Under the pieces are notes generated by a model, which saw only the letters and a program-made list of their open reading frames with translations, was not told the origin of the DNA and ran no database searches. The position numbers and the translations under genes are program-made. From a virus, in IMG/VR virus record IMGVR_UViG_3300009285_004753, positions 1-64,000 of that record: a stretch of 64,000 bases of DNA, one strand, 5' to 3'. Below are positions 50,101 to 56,947 of this stretch, piece by piece; within the stretch, counting starts at the first letter, position 1, and every line of letters starts with the position of its first letter.

Positions 50101-50326
50101 ACGTAAGCGTGCGCGCCGCAGGCAGACCTGTTGCACCATCGGTGCCCGGCTTATTGGCTCTAGCGAGATCGGGATCGTGCTGAAACGCGCACCACATGCC
50201 TCCGGTAGAACCGGGCACGACGTTGAAGCCGCGCTGTACGCCGAGACGGAAAAGCCCCTTACGCGCTTCGTTCAGAAACAGCGTCTGGTCATCTGCCTCG
50301 AAGTCGAAGTATCTCACCTGCGCCAT
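44099..50326 (-). CDS. Giant tail fibre / host-adhesion protein, 2,075 aa
   Basis: A multidomain, beta-rich protein. Two copies (residues 62-136 and 202-276) and a third near 1127-1200 share a module with TSLAGGF, GDILxIxD, PGDNGxYxV and ALTFxVY. The middle contains beta-helix-like sequence (EYLSIRDVFTNDSTTAPITV, LRGPVSLYGTYNLVCSG). Three jelly-roll-like segments with a FxGxG start and a YIDG or WIDG centre follow at about 1345-1440, 1672-1760 and 1834-1899. The end (LELTVDGHRHAV, LDLAPGVHSFGLRAL) is similar in style and suggests carbohydrate binding. It probably forms long tail fibres or a baseplate skirt contacting host glycans. The start has an AGGGGTGTGAT site. Confidence 0.75.
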   Translation of the reverse strand: MAQVRYFDFEADDQTLFLNEARKGLFRLGVQRGFNVVPGSTGGMWCAFQHDPDLARANKPGTDGATGLPAARTLTSVAGGFSAAVAVGDILVIEDYQSNGDNGAYIVTGVPLDTQITVNRDWPVGSLAALNFVAYKALGVFLPPDHAWIGENACQDNLFNLPVGGGTYRIDVLFASYTYALTVPPPSASYFRLAATMWAGAADGATSAVGTRTLTSLAGGFLVNVARGDILRINDTGTPGDNGEYTVEEVVNDTTLLVNTTWKAGGQTALTFTVYRLPPLTVKDTVIAYVEVPAGAVTFSQCLVRKPDYLGALAAPTRTVAADAGGVLEGLSLANGTAVTDVSVQHGVAVTGDGVYIRVEADQTNLISAALCAAGNHRFDRVVLAQMDDGRLPLQPYQIVSVTGAAVLAATVPVVPTDGAVITALQSLDMKYRDIRDVVDLGHLHVTDAAIVCHTRHKLDADHEPTVKVLDRRGAVRGTFSGALALDEAMDYVDAEYLSIRDVFTNDSTTAPITVEANGHFVLREDLVLPSGVELRGPVSLYGTYNLVCSGRSFVGDHAAASWVAAALPAPPDLPAGHTLYQIDIAAALQIGNGLPYSRLKKYDPVDLYDPATATMFRGWLYAVLGNWSMSVILPNTYVVANNTGSVRVLKKTVRVRDASVANYVEVRHGEDVSLDFVQANRVYVKQNRKCDLGFTVLDSVANWDVFAGFDSDFGFGANNRYDIQIRSNASQTIGRNDSLSVFDRIVFDTTVAGVISLGGTGMSVNRLQILGFDPAAVTPSVSVTGSRVYVGHAELDDCLLSVEAAVVGLTVSRVDCKTLTLVAGCSQVIVSSYRVTGTLTNSTTGAVLLAHEHDSRTNQDRNLRLVSTANISWNATTGALSWTAPLRFDLPFAAAGWNDISLASSPQTLGTDGDRMVVTLQRTSAGAVDVAPSVVHKTAPLADGNNTVIVALRFGTSVYLCDGTVLETGQTVKLGQTPPPDGSVTYEKLADSAKAYSVDALGDYAADPVAVVETEQAQFRNETMVGFNWAGMPGAGGDVIGTVQFVGAVDLSGVMADSSFIDAAGVRHRVMGVDDALNRVYLHGAANVTTVPVLSQWHGAVVSGPLHFSNTGLTAFTHTRPTPITRNDGATGVGPTDIFTSGAGGFTGVVRVGATLIVNDAGTPGDNGVYRVIAVPGDTQVQVDRVFAVGGLAALTFTLRWSEAAFGVAVNLPIADGVTTQYLFWDTAGTAHRILGKTAGDMLTFDYNVTLDTSAPSSSSHGKLTIDNNPRSLPLADVFCQTGISRVLLSEPYRVNEYGPQDLYASPNVRGGDQIWLDARDQRIRYGGRVDWSAADGTVQLLSGASCWAEFTFYGNGAVPLIRGTTAGTVTGQVWIDGRLVKTNLTTDVAVEPHSALRCRLFTRAVMSPAASVGDEDPAWLATGVHTMRILRTNTSETVLLYGFDVVVQDYQSSGLLVGQGDVFIDGKQVTRSAATKHSAALPAVTWKGGTSVWTVNKQGTVTAYHYDVPDKTQATGDTAVASPTISNVNPDPVIAGFKFGDMITVESGGSRVLRYIIAIDPAANTITTDENIGFLSAGAVVRFYGSTWMSLWDVPSAPERKTFYPVTALSMGAADGGVFYDVDNVPNNVKSNMFYVAGDGSTCFVGWQAAVTEDAAGKLVVLVYDDPVLSFPLLRFGWYGTGLDLHVPYETSIPFSATFEFTVYIDGHSIGSHSVAETGAGAWRVCEHLPMGYHVIQISPSVAAAGANAVFMLSGITVRSIDAQSAVPDEVIAGVMDRPGEQLLHLAATALDPGRGWDRHYPYRDFRATGTNISMISSSVLPGGHALQMTDATGTVTFSFFGTDFVVRGTKGTCDTYIDGQASAFAFETVIARSNWGWHTIKIVQTGAGVATVISAIDVRAPGATFRPLADRLVHRNDVTGCGTTWCPISDGSVQGHAAVGGGRTFSTAAQALTATTLTRVLDTWTSVVVPEAGTYEVVAAVRAALTAPAADGELTLELTVDGHRHAVSALQHNLHGATAPQWLVFPPVFLDLAPGVHSFGLRALGLTGGVAFDLSNRRLDVRAVNRLHTVRA

Positions 50327-50327
50327 A

Positions 50328-50714
50328 TCACACCCCTAAACGGCACTCACCGTAGTCCATCGGCGCGCCATTGTCCACGAAAAAAGACCGTAGAAAAAAT
50401 CGGACGAAAAATGACAGAAAATCCGAGCGATTTCTAGTCTGTATAAGACTAGAAATACCTGCGCGAGCGTGCACCCGTCCGCGTTTTATGGGGTTAGAAT
50501 ACCTGAAAGAATGTATGGTAGAATACTTACAGTCTGTCCTTTTAGTCCTTCGGACACAGTCTTTATAGACAGATACTGTCTGTATACCTGTAGGATTACC
50601 GCGGTTTAACCGCGTCTTATCCGTGGTTAAACCGCGGTGAGAAAGCCTCTCTTTCTTAATTCTTTCCCTACCCTTCCCTTGATACCATCCCCCCGTTTTC
50701 GACATTATCATCAT
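50328..50714 (-). CDS. Doubtful open frame spanning the gap, 128 aa
   Basis: The frame runs from the upstream stop to one base before the fibre start, which is suggestive in so compact a genome. The product is very basic (KTGGWYQGKGRERIKKERL, FVRFFLRSFF), no ribosome site precedes its ATGs, and the sequence is dominated by perfect inverted repeats. I consider it more likely non-coding. Confidence 0.15.
   Translation of the reverse strand: MMIMSKTGGWYQGKGRERIKKERLSHRGLTTDKTRLNRGNPTGIQTVSVYKDCVRRTKRTDCKYSTIHSFRYSNPIKRGRVHARAGISSLIQTRNRSDFLSFFVRFFLRSFFVDNGAPMDYGECRLGV
50430..50456. repeat. 11-bp perfect inverted repeat
   Basis: ATTTCTAGTCT, a five-base GTATA loop, then AGACTAGAAAT. On the minus strand it is followed by a series of T-tracts, so it could act as a terminator or an operator. 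Confidence 0.8.
50598..50638. repeat. 14-bp perfect inverted repeat
   Basis: ACCGCGGTTTAACC, a 13-base loop, then GGTTAAACCGCGGT. No T-tract follows directly on the minus strand, so a processing site, operator or attenuator is as likely as a terminator. Confidence 0.85.
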
Positions 50715-53293
50715 ACAATTTTGATGTTACTTGCTGCGAAGCGGAAAACCTCACGGTACACGTATCCAGCCATCGGATCAGCCGTCGGAACGGACGGAAT
50801 TATTCTGTAGCTGATCCCAACATTGCCCGACACGGGCCATGTGGTCGTGACATCAATCGTGTGTGCATCAACGACTTGGAGCACGGCGTAGTCCCCGAGA
50901 TCCGTGCTGTCCATCAGACGGAGCATGTCGCCTACTCGAATGCCCGCTGTGGTGAAGTTTCCTGCTGCAGACGTGAATCTGAATGTGCCGGGGACCGGGA
51001 TGTTCGTCACTCCGTCCGTCTGCGAGAGCAGCAGGTTGTCGTTGTCGTACAGGTCGAGGTTCAGGTTGATCGAGCATGCGATCGGGTGACTGGAGTCGAA
51101 GGGCATTCCAGAGTCAAGATGAATGCCGGAATCCCAGTGGTACCTCGGGTGAGTTACAGTGTACTTGGTTCTGAATCCGTAGTAGTGACACAACGCTACC
51201 AGCGCCGAGATGATCCCGATACGCGGGTTAATCCACGGCAGCAAACCCAGGTATACACGCTGCTTGTCGAGCGGGTACTGCTCAGTTGATCTCGGGTTCT
51301 GGATTTCTGCCAGAGAAGCAATGTCCAAGAGGGGAATGAGTGCCTCGACAACAGCGGGTGTGCAGGTCTTCACGTCTGCCGGCAGTAGATAGTCCCGGCT
51401 GTCTCCCGCCCTGTCTACTGTCGCTCCAATCAGGCGCAGCAGTCGAGCCAGGTGTCCCATTTCCGTCGTCGGCCAGCCCCGGCGTACTGTTTCGTTCGTG
51501 GACGGGAGAATCAGGTCGGGGCCGCTGATCGACCGGTCCGTGTCTTCAGTCAGTGATCGCTCTGCGACGAAGCGGGCCGTAGGCAGTTGCGACCTGTACT
51601 GGAATCCCGTTGTCCTGTCCCCGCCTGCCCGGCAATAACTGTCGCCTGCCCGGCGCCAGAGGTCGTAATTCGTGTATGCTGTGCGGGCAGCACTGGAAAT
51701 TCGTAGTTGGTCGATGTACTGCTGCCAATGCAGCGCCCCCATGGCACTACACCCCCACAGACAGCTACTCATCGCCGGGATAGCGACAACACCCGCCTGT
51801 GCGACTCCAGCAACACCGTCCAGGTATACCCGGTGCAAGCCTGTACCCGTGTTCCACTCGTAGTACACATGGTGCCAGGCCGTATCGGCTATGACGGCCG
51901 CCGATGTACACGTTACCGTTGCGCCACCTTGGGTGCGTCGCCCTTGCACCGTTCCGTTCGTGATCCAAACCTGGATGCGGTTCAATCCGCCACCGTCAGT
52001 AGCGCCGACGATGTACCTTCCTACCAATGCCGCCAGGTCTGTTGTTCGTATCCACATGTCCATCGAACCGACGGCGGTATTGATGTCGGCGGCTACGGTG
52101 TTGCAGTTGACGTATCCTGTCGCTCCGCACAATACGCCATTACCGAACTTTCCACCGGCGTTCAATGCCGCCGGAGCAACCAGCGTACCTGTGTTGGCGT
52201 GTCCCGAGGAATCGGGGATAACGCTTGCCGGCGCCGTCTCGCAGTGGAGCAATGTCAACACGCTGCTGTCGGAATCAACAGCTTCCGTCAGGTTGATGTC
52301 TGCGACCGGCTCGGTGTACTTGTGCAGCGTGCTGGTATTCTCAGGGTCGTAGATGAAGAGTCGGAGCGTGCCGCCGCCTTCGTCAATCTCACAGAACCTG
52401 GTGGGTACGGTACGTGTAGGCGAGTACGCCTCCAGGTCTCCGCCGATAGGATCGAACCGCATGATGCGGCGGTTGTCGGCTGTGTGCCACGCCAGCCCGT
52501 CTGCTGACAGCGACAGGCCGTTGAATGCGTCGTGGTAGTAACTCTGTATCGCCGCCGGCAGCGTTGTTGACCCGGTCAGTGCTCCTGTTGTCGGGTTGAT
52601 CGTTCGGACGACTGTTGCTGTGTCCAGCAAATTGATGCCGGTCATAATACCGGCAGCCCAGACGATGAAGCCGGCCGAGATGTGCTGCTTGTACATCCCG
52701 GTGTAATCGACCGAGTACACAAGCCCTGTGGCGGCATACCCTCGGACACCTGAATCGGTAGAGATGAAGACAACGATCTGCCCGCTGGCTGCCGGGTATT
52801 CGTGGACGTCAAGGCTGCAGCGTGTTCCTTCCGGGGGCGTGAACGCAATCTCGCTCTCGACGTAGCCGCGGGTTGTGTCGAACACCAGAGCAGAGTACCC
52901 GGACGCGGACCGGCCGACCAGCCACACTCGACCGGCGGCCGTATGGGCGTGTACACCAAGCGCGACATCATGCAGACGTTTGACGCTGTGCTGCGTGCCG
53001 GAGAGCACGCTGGACGCCGGGCCTTCGTACAAAGCGAATGCTGAGTAGTAGTACACCGTATCCGCTGAGACGACGATGTCTGCCTGTTGCGCTGGGACGG
53101 GAGGCGTGTAGTCGGCAACCAGGGTACCGTCAGTCTCTGAAGACGGGTGACGAAGTGTATGCTTGCGGACCCGCAGCGTCTTCAGCGCTACCGTTTCTGC
53201 TGCGTTGACGACCGAAACGACCAGCGTCTGCGGCGTATCCAGTGCCGTTGTCGCATCAAAGGACGACAGGAACTCAGGATTGGGGTGCGGCAT
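50711..53293 (-). CDS. Tail protein with LamG domain and Tail_P2_I-like region
   Basis: The N-terminal 320 residues look like a beta-propeller or fibronectin-type region (VVFISTDSGVRGYAATGLVY). Residues about 345-540 form a LamG/concanavalin-like domain (LLHCETAPASVIPDSSGHAN, TAWHHVYYEWNTGTG, VYLDGVAG). A later segment, YPLDKQRVYLGLLPWINPRI followed by HYYGFRTKY, resembles P2 gpI-type baseplate proteins that anchor fibres. Near the end comes one more GDxLxLxD, LGDYAVLQV module like those in the giant fibre. It probably links fibre to baseplate. 860 aa; ATG with GAGGACAG upstream. Confidence 0.65.
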   Translation of the reverse strand: MPHPNPEFLSSFDATTALDTPQTLVVSVVNAAETVALKTLRVRKHTLRHPSSETDGTLVADYTPPVPAQQADIVVSADTVYYYSAFALYEGPASSVLSGTQHSVKRLHDVALGVHAHTAAGRVWLVGRSASGYSALVFDTTRGYVESEIAFTPPEGTRCSLDVHEYPAASGQIVVFISTDSGVRGYAATGLVYSVDYTGMYKQHISAGFIVWAAGIMTGINLLDTATVVRTINPTTGALTGSTTLPAAIQSYYHDAFNGLSLSADGLAWHTADNRRIMRFDPIGGDLEAYSPTRTVPTRFCEIDEGGGTLRLFIYDPENTSTLHKYTEPVADINLTEAVDSDSSVLTLLHCETAPASVIPDSSGHANTGTLVAPAALNAGGKFGNGVLCGATGYVNCNTVAADINTAVGSMDMWIRTTDLAALVGRYIVGATDGGGLNRIQVWITNGTVQGRRTQGGATVTCTSAAVIADTAWHHVYYEWNTGTGLHRVYLDGVAGVAQAGVVAIPAMSSCLWGCSAMGALHWQQYIDQLRISSAARTAYTNYDLWRRAGDSYCRAGGDRTTGFQYRSQLPTARFVAERSLTEDTDRSISGPDLILPSTNETVRRGWPTTEMGHLARLLRLIGATVDRAGDSRDYLLPADVKTCTPAVVEALIPLLDIASLAEIQNPRSTEQYPLDKQRVYLGLLPWINPRIGIISALVALCHYYGFRTKYTVTHPRYHWDSGIHLDSGMPFDSSHPIACSINLNLDLYDNDNLLLSQTDGVTNIPVPGTFRFTSAAGNFTTAGIRVGDMLRLMDSTDLGDYAVLQVVDAHTIDVTTTWPVSGNVGISYRIIPSVPTADPMAGYVYREVFRFAASNIKIV

Positions 53294-53381
53294 CTATCTG
53301 TCCTCGGGGGGGAGGTAGGGTATCATTCGATCCGACCCATTCGTGGCGGGAAGGGTCGTTTCCGTTCGTTGCAGGGGTGAG
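53294..53381 (-). other. 88-bp gap between baseplate J-like and LamG tail genes
   Basis: It carries the GAGGACAG ribosome site of the downstream gene and a weak 5-bp inverted repeat (GACCC/GGGTC). No GGTATA element or strong terminator is seen. Confidence 0.4.
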
Positions 53382-55073
53382 TTATACATCCTCTTCAGCA
53401 TACACTACGTCGATCTCGAAGTCCGAGTCCTGCCGGTAGTACATGTACTCGTCGGGCTGGAGTGTGATGTTGCCGAGGTAGCGGGAGGTGTAAATCGTGT
53501 AGGTGTCGCCCAGGGTGAATGTGTCGCCCGGCTCACCAACGATGAACGAGAGCCCGCCTGACGCGTAGACTGCGCCGATTGTACCGATATCGGGAAGGAG
53601 CACGCCGTTCTGGGTCACGAAGTATGTGGTAGCGTCAAACATGATAACGTTCCAGGTGTCTGACGAGGTAAGCGTTGAAGCAAGCGTGAAAGAGTGGACT
53701 TCGGGTGCTGCAGGGTTTGACTGCACGACCCGTGGTTCTCTGGTGAATTTGCTGATATCCACGTAGTCGGTAGTCTGTCCGTTGCTCAGGTTTTCGATCA
53801 GAGCGGAGAAGTCGGACACCTTGTACCCGCGGCCGATCTCGGCGAGAGTGTAACCTAGTGCCGTCGCCAGTTCAGCACGGACCTGCTTGGATATTGTGCT
53901 GCGAGACATACGGTGTGCCTGCTGTTGAACGACAACACGGCAGGAAGCGACAAGCGGTACTTGTACCAGCGGGTATGCCTCGATTACCAGGCCCTCGACA
54001 CACAGGTTCTGGAGATAGCTTTGCAGGTTGGTAAGCAAAGCAGGAGAAGCGGTGCCTCCGCCGTCCGGCATGACGTAGACTCTGAGCACGGACCCGCCTG
54101 GACGTGTAACGCGTACCCTGTAGACACCAGAGAAGTCGTTTGCCAGTCCTTCGGCATCTTCAGCGCGGCGGATGTAGTTGCCCGAGGCCCAGAGGCGCGG
54201 CGCCGTTCGTTTCACCGTGGCGACGTCCGGCCCGTTGGACCCGCCGGTTGCGGCTGTTGTCTGCTGCGCCGACAGCGTCTGTCCCAGCACTCCTGTAAGG
54301 ACGGAGAAGCCGTTGGTTGCCAGCGTGAAGTTGCCCGTTGTTCCGGAGCAGACGATCCAGTCGGCCGTAATGGCATCGCCGATCAACGGGCACTTGCCGA
54401 ACGTACCGTCTCCGAATGTGATCCACAGGTAGCCGTCCACGTCGTAGACCGCTTGGTAGCACAGGGTCGTATCGTCGGCGTCGTACAGCGAATCAACTCG
54501 GGGAACAGTAACGGCGTTCGCGTAGACGGTTAGGTATTCCCGCGGGATGTAGCGGGTCGAGACCTTGTACGCTTGGTACGCTCCACCGAGTGCGGCGGCG
54601 ACGGCCTGCCCCGTGAACCGCTGCCCCTGAATGACGGCAGCATCGACATAGGACGATCCGACCGGGATGGATAAGGACGATGTCGTGAGACCGAATAGCG
54701 CGGGGGATGCGAATGTCTTCAACACGGTGTACTGCGGAATGGGGATTGGTGCACCGACGACGGCCCCTGTTTGGTTGGTTAGGCGCACGGTACACCCCGA
54801 TGCCGCGGGGCCGGGGGATTTGTAGTCGAGGATCGAGAAGACCTTGAACGCCTGTGTCAACCGGTCTACATCGGTAGCGTTCGACTGACGGAATCTGAAG
54901 TCCAGCGCGAAGTGCTCGGTGCGCAACAGCGAGGCGATCAGGTTGAAGAGTTTACGCCCGTCTCCCACGGTATCGACGTTCGTGATCGACGGAAGATAGG
55001 ACGGGATGTAGGTTTCCAGCAGGGTGCGCAGGTCTTCGGCGCTTTGTACGCCGTCTTTCAGCAGGTCTACCAT
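53382..55073 (-). CDS. Baseplate J-like wedge protein
   Basis: The middle contains WITFGDGTFGKCPLIGDAIT and GGSNGPDVATVKRTAPRLWA, then ASGNYIRRAEDAEGL, the hallmark region of the Baseplate_J family (T4 gp6, P2 gpJ), followed by VYRVRVTRPGGSVLRVYVMP. The N-terminus is helical and the C-terminus beta-rich. It forms the wedge ring of a contractile-tail baseplate. 563 aa. It overlaps the gp25-like candidate by 7 bases. Confidence 0.85.
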   Translation of the reverse strand: MVDLLKDGVQSAEDLRTLLETYIPSYLPSITNVDTVGDGRKLFNLIASLLRTEHFALDFRFRQSNATDVDRLTQAFKVFSILDYKSPGPAASGCTVRLTNQTGAVVGAPIPIPQYTVLKTFASPALFGLTTSSLSIPVGSSYVDAAVIQGQRFTGQAVAAALGGAYQAYKVSTRYIPREYLTVYANAVTVPRVDSLYDADDTTLCYQAVYDVDGYLWITFGDGTFGKCPLIGDAITADWIVCSGTTGNFTLATNGFSVLTGVLGQTLSAQQTTAATGGSNGPDVATVKRTAPRLWASGNYIRRAEDAEGLANDFSGVYRVRVTRPGGSVLRVYVMPDGGGTASPALLTNLQSYLQNLCVEGLVIEAYPLVQVPLVASCRVVVQQQAHRMSRSTISKQVRAELATALGYTLAEIGRGYKVSDFSALIENLSNGQTTDYVDISKFTREPRVVQSNPAAPEVHSFTLASTLTSSDTWNVIMFDATTYFVTQNGVLLPDIGTIGAVYASGGLSFIVGEPGDTFTLGDTYTIYTSRYLGNITLQPDEYMYYRQDSDFEIDVVYAEEDV

Positions 55074-55456
55074 GTTGGACTCCTGAACGTCTCCGTTACT
55101 GCTTCTCCCGTCCGTCTGATCCGGTAGAAGACGCGGATCTCGGTATCACCGGCGGCTGTGAGCGCGCCTTCACATCTCAGGTACTGCACGTATGTATTGA
55201 GGACGGCGAATACTGCGGGTAGCTGTTCAGAGCAGGCCGATAGCACCTCGTCCTTGGTGTACTCGAACAACATCTCGTCCAGACCGGCCCACTCCAGGTA
55301 CGAACCGAACCACGCTTGTCCACCCTCCTGCACTAACCGGCGGACATACTGCTTCAGCAGTGTTTCGTCGGATGCGTAGGCAGGTGAACCATCGGGAGAT
55401 AACGACAGGGGGGAGGCGAGTCCGGTGAGTGCACCGAGTGTTGTGGGGCCGGCCAT
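55067..55456 (-). CDS. Baseplate wedge candidate, gp25-like
   Basis: A small protein immediately before the J-like gene, the usual place for gp25/gpW. YVRRLVQEGGQAWFGSYLEW, LFEYTKDEVLSACSEQL, a central helix and then DTEIRVFYRIRRTGEAV are compatible with that fold, though the EPR-type core motif is not clear. Called mainly from context. 129 aa. Confidence 0.45.
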   Translation of the reverse strand: MAGPTTLGALTGLASPLSLSPDGSPAYASDETLLKQYVRRLVQEGGQAWFGSYLEWAGLDEMLFEYTKDEVLSACSEQLPAVFAVLNTYVQYLRCEGALTAAGDTEIRVFYRIRRTGEAVTETFRSPTW

Positions 55457-55457
55457 G

Positions 55458-55946
55458 TTACGCCTGCTTCTCCAAGAGCGCCGCGACCTCGTCTATCACC
55501 CACCACTGAGAGGGGGACAGGGCGTCAAACCGCTTCCGCTGTTTCGCCATCGACGAAGACCAGGATTCGCCGGCTTCCGCCGTTTTCTCTCCTGAGTACA
55601 CTTTCCATGCCGCGTGCCAGTCGCACACCATTTCGATGATGTCGAACAACGACATCTCTTGTGGCTGGTCCCAATGTTCGGGATGATGCGGGTTTCCGTC
55701 GTAATGCCGGTCGATGGTCCCGCGTTCCTGATTGAGCGCCGCTTTGTATGCGTCCGATCCGTAGGCGTGATCCCGAGCGGCCTTATTGATCCGCACGAAG
55801 CCGTCAAACTCGGCAGGTGAGAGCTTTGAGATGTCGTGCATCTTGGCTCGGCGTCGCAGTACGTCGCAGACAAGATCTATCCCGTCCTGCACCAGCGTGA
55901 TATGCGCCGTGATGGTACGAAGGGTAGTGGTGGCTTCGTCAGACAT
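55458..55946 (-). CDS. DUF5662-like protein, 162 aa
   Basis: RRRAKMHDISKLSPAEFDGF, then RHYDGNPHHPEHWDQ and MSLFDIIEMVCDWHAAW form the His/Asp-rich pattern of DUF5662, a phage-associated family with HD-like residues. It may be a metal-dependent hydrolase. Finding it inside the baseplate operon is unusual, as it is not expected to be structural. The ATG has a GAGGTCTGTA leader. Confidence 0.7.
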   Translation of the reverse strand: MSDEATTTLRTITAHITLVQDGIDLVCDVLRRRAKMHDISKLSPAEFDGFVRINKAARDHAYGSDAYKAALNQERGTIDRHYDGNPHHPEHWDQPQEMSLFDIIEMVCDWHAAWKVYSGEKTAEAGESWSSSMAKQRKRFDALSPSQWWVIDEVAALLEKQA

Positions 55947-55954
55947 TACAGACC

Positions 55955-56947
55955 TCACGATGATGTCTTTTTGGCGTTCGACCACAAGCGGCTGAACGCG
56001 TAGACGTTGGGGCCGGCGGCAGCGGAAGCAAAGCCGGTAATGAACATGTCGTCGGTGAAATCGCCGGGCCTCGGGATCTGGTTCAACTGCTGGCGGATGA
56101 CGTCCACGCCGGCGCCGGTGTCCAGATACAGGAAATACCCGCCCAACGCCATCACCTGCTTCAGGTTCTTTATGTAATTGGCGATGTTCTCCAGAGCGTG
56201 TACCAGTGCCTGCGCCTTGGCAAGCAACATCAGTCCCGCCTCTTTCAGCGTGTCTTCCAGATAGGAGTTCTGTACCAGGTATTCTGCGATCCGGTCGAAC
56301 TCTCGATCCAACACGGCGGCCATGTCAGGGAACACGTCACGTAACGCCGCGCCTTTCCAGTCCGGCGGACGGGAATGGGTGACGGCTGGATTGAGTCCGC
56401 CTTTGGCAAAGAACGCCATCCGGTCGTACAGTTTCCGCAGGTCGTCTGTGCGGATCAGATCCATCGCAGCGTGAACCAGGTTCATTATTTCAACGAACGT
56501 CGGCGCCGCCGCCATGTAGACACATACGGCAATCGGACCGGTCGTGATCGGACGGCGCGTATCCCCGAGGTCTGTCAACGTCCCGGCGATTCGCGACATG
56601 AAGTGTGAGTATGTGTGGGGAAACCCCTCTTCGTACAGCCGGTGTCCTGTTCGCAGGTGATACAGGTAGTCGTCGAGAGCGTAGTCCCACAGCGGCAACA
56701 GGTACAGCCCCGTCATCAGGTATTCGTTCTTGATCTGCTGAATCAGCGCCGCAATCGCCGACATGTAGTTGATGCCGCTTTCAGCCAGGATCACGTTTTG
56801 TATTGCGGCCAGCCCGTTTGCTGCGGCTTCAAGCCCGGTGATAATCGGGGACATCGTTTCATCCAGCGCGGTATACGCCGTGTCCATATCGGCGCCGGCC
56901 GCTGTCAGCACGTCGGCAAGTGTACATTTGTTCCAGATTACGGTCAT
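55955..56947 (-). CDS. Structural protein of unknown type, 330 aa
   Basis: Helical and hydrophobic with alanine-rich stretches (MSPIITGLEAAANGLAAIQN, AKAQALVHALENIANYIKNL). Not recognised. Its position between hub/spike and wedge genes and the ATGA coupling to the upstream gene mark it as a probable baseplate or tail component. Confidence 0.6.
   Translation of the reverse strand: MTVIWNKCTLADVLTAAGADMDTAYTALDETMSPIITGLEAAANGLAAIQNVILAESGINYMSAIAALIQQIKNEYLMTGLYLLPLWDYALDDYLYHLRTGHRLYEEGFPHTYSHFMSRIAGTLTDLGDTRRPITTGPIAVCVYMAAAPTFVEIMNLVHAAMDLIRTDDLRKLYDRMAFFAKGGLNPAVTHSRPPDWKGAALRDVFPDMAAVLDREFDRIAEYLVQNSYLEDTLKEAGLMLLAKAQALVHALENIANYIKNLKQVMALGGYFLYLDTGAGVDVIRQQLNQIPRPGDFTDDMFITGFASAAAGPNVYAFSRLWSNAKKTSS

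Larger units (their letters stand above)
50327..50710 (-). promoter_or_regulatory. 384-bp structured, AT-richer intergenic region before the fibre gene
   Basis: This is the longest gap in the window. In order of minus-strand transcription it holds a G-rich, purine-biased tract, a 14-bp perfect hairpin, several smaller inverted repeats, three CAGGTAT elements (50584-50590, 50499-50505, 50455-50461), an 11-bp perfect hairpin, and four T-tracts before the fibre ribosome site. It looks like a terminator-promoter or late-gene control region. A 128-codon frame crosses it but lacks a ribosome site. Confidence 0.6.

Noticed and set aside
50328-50714. 128-aa gene in the intergenic region
   Set aside because: No ribosome site, extreme composition, and long perfect inverted repeats make a regulatory region more likely. 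It is kept only as a low-confidence feature.
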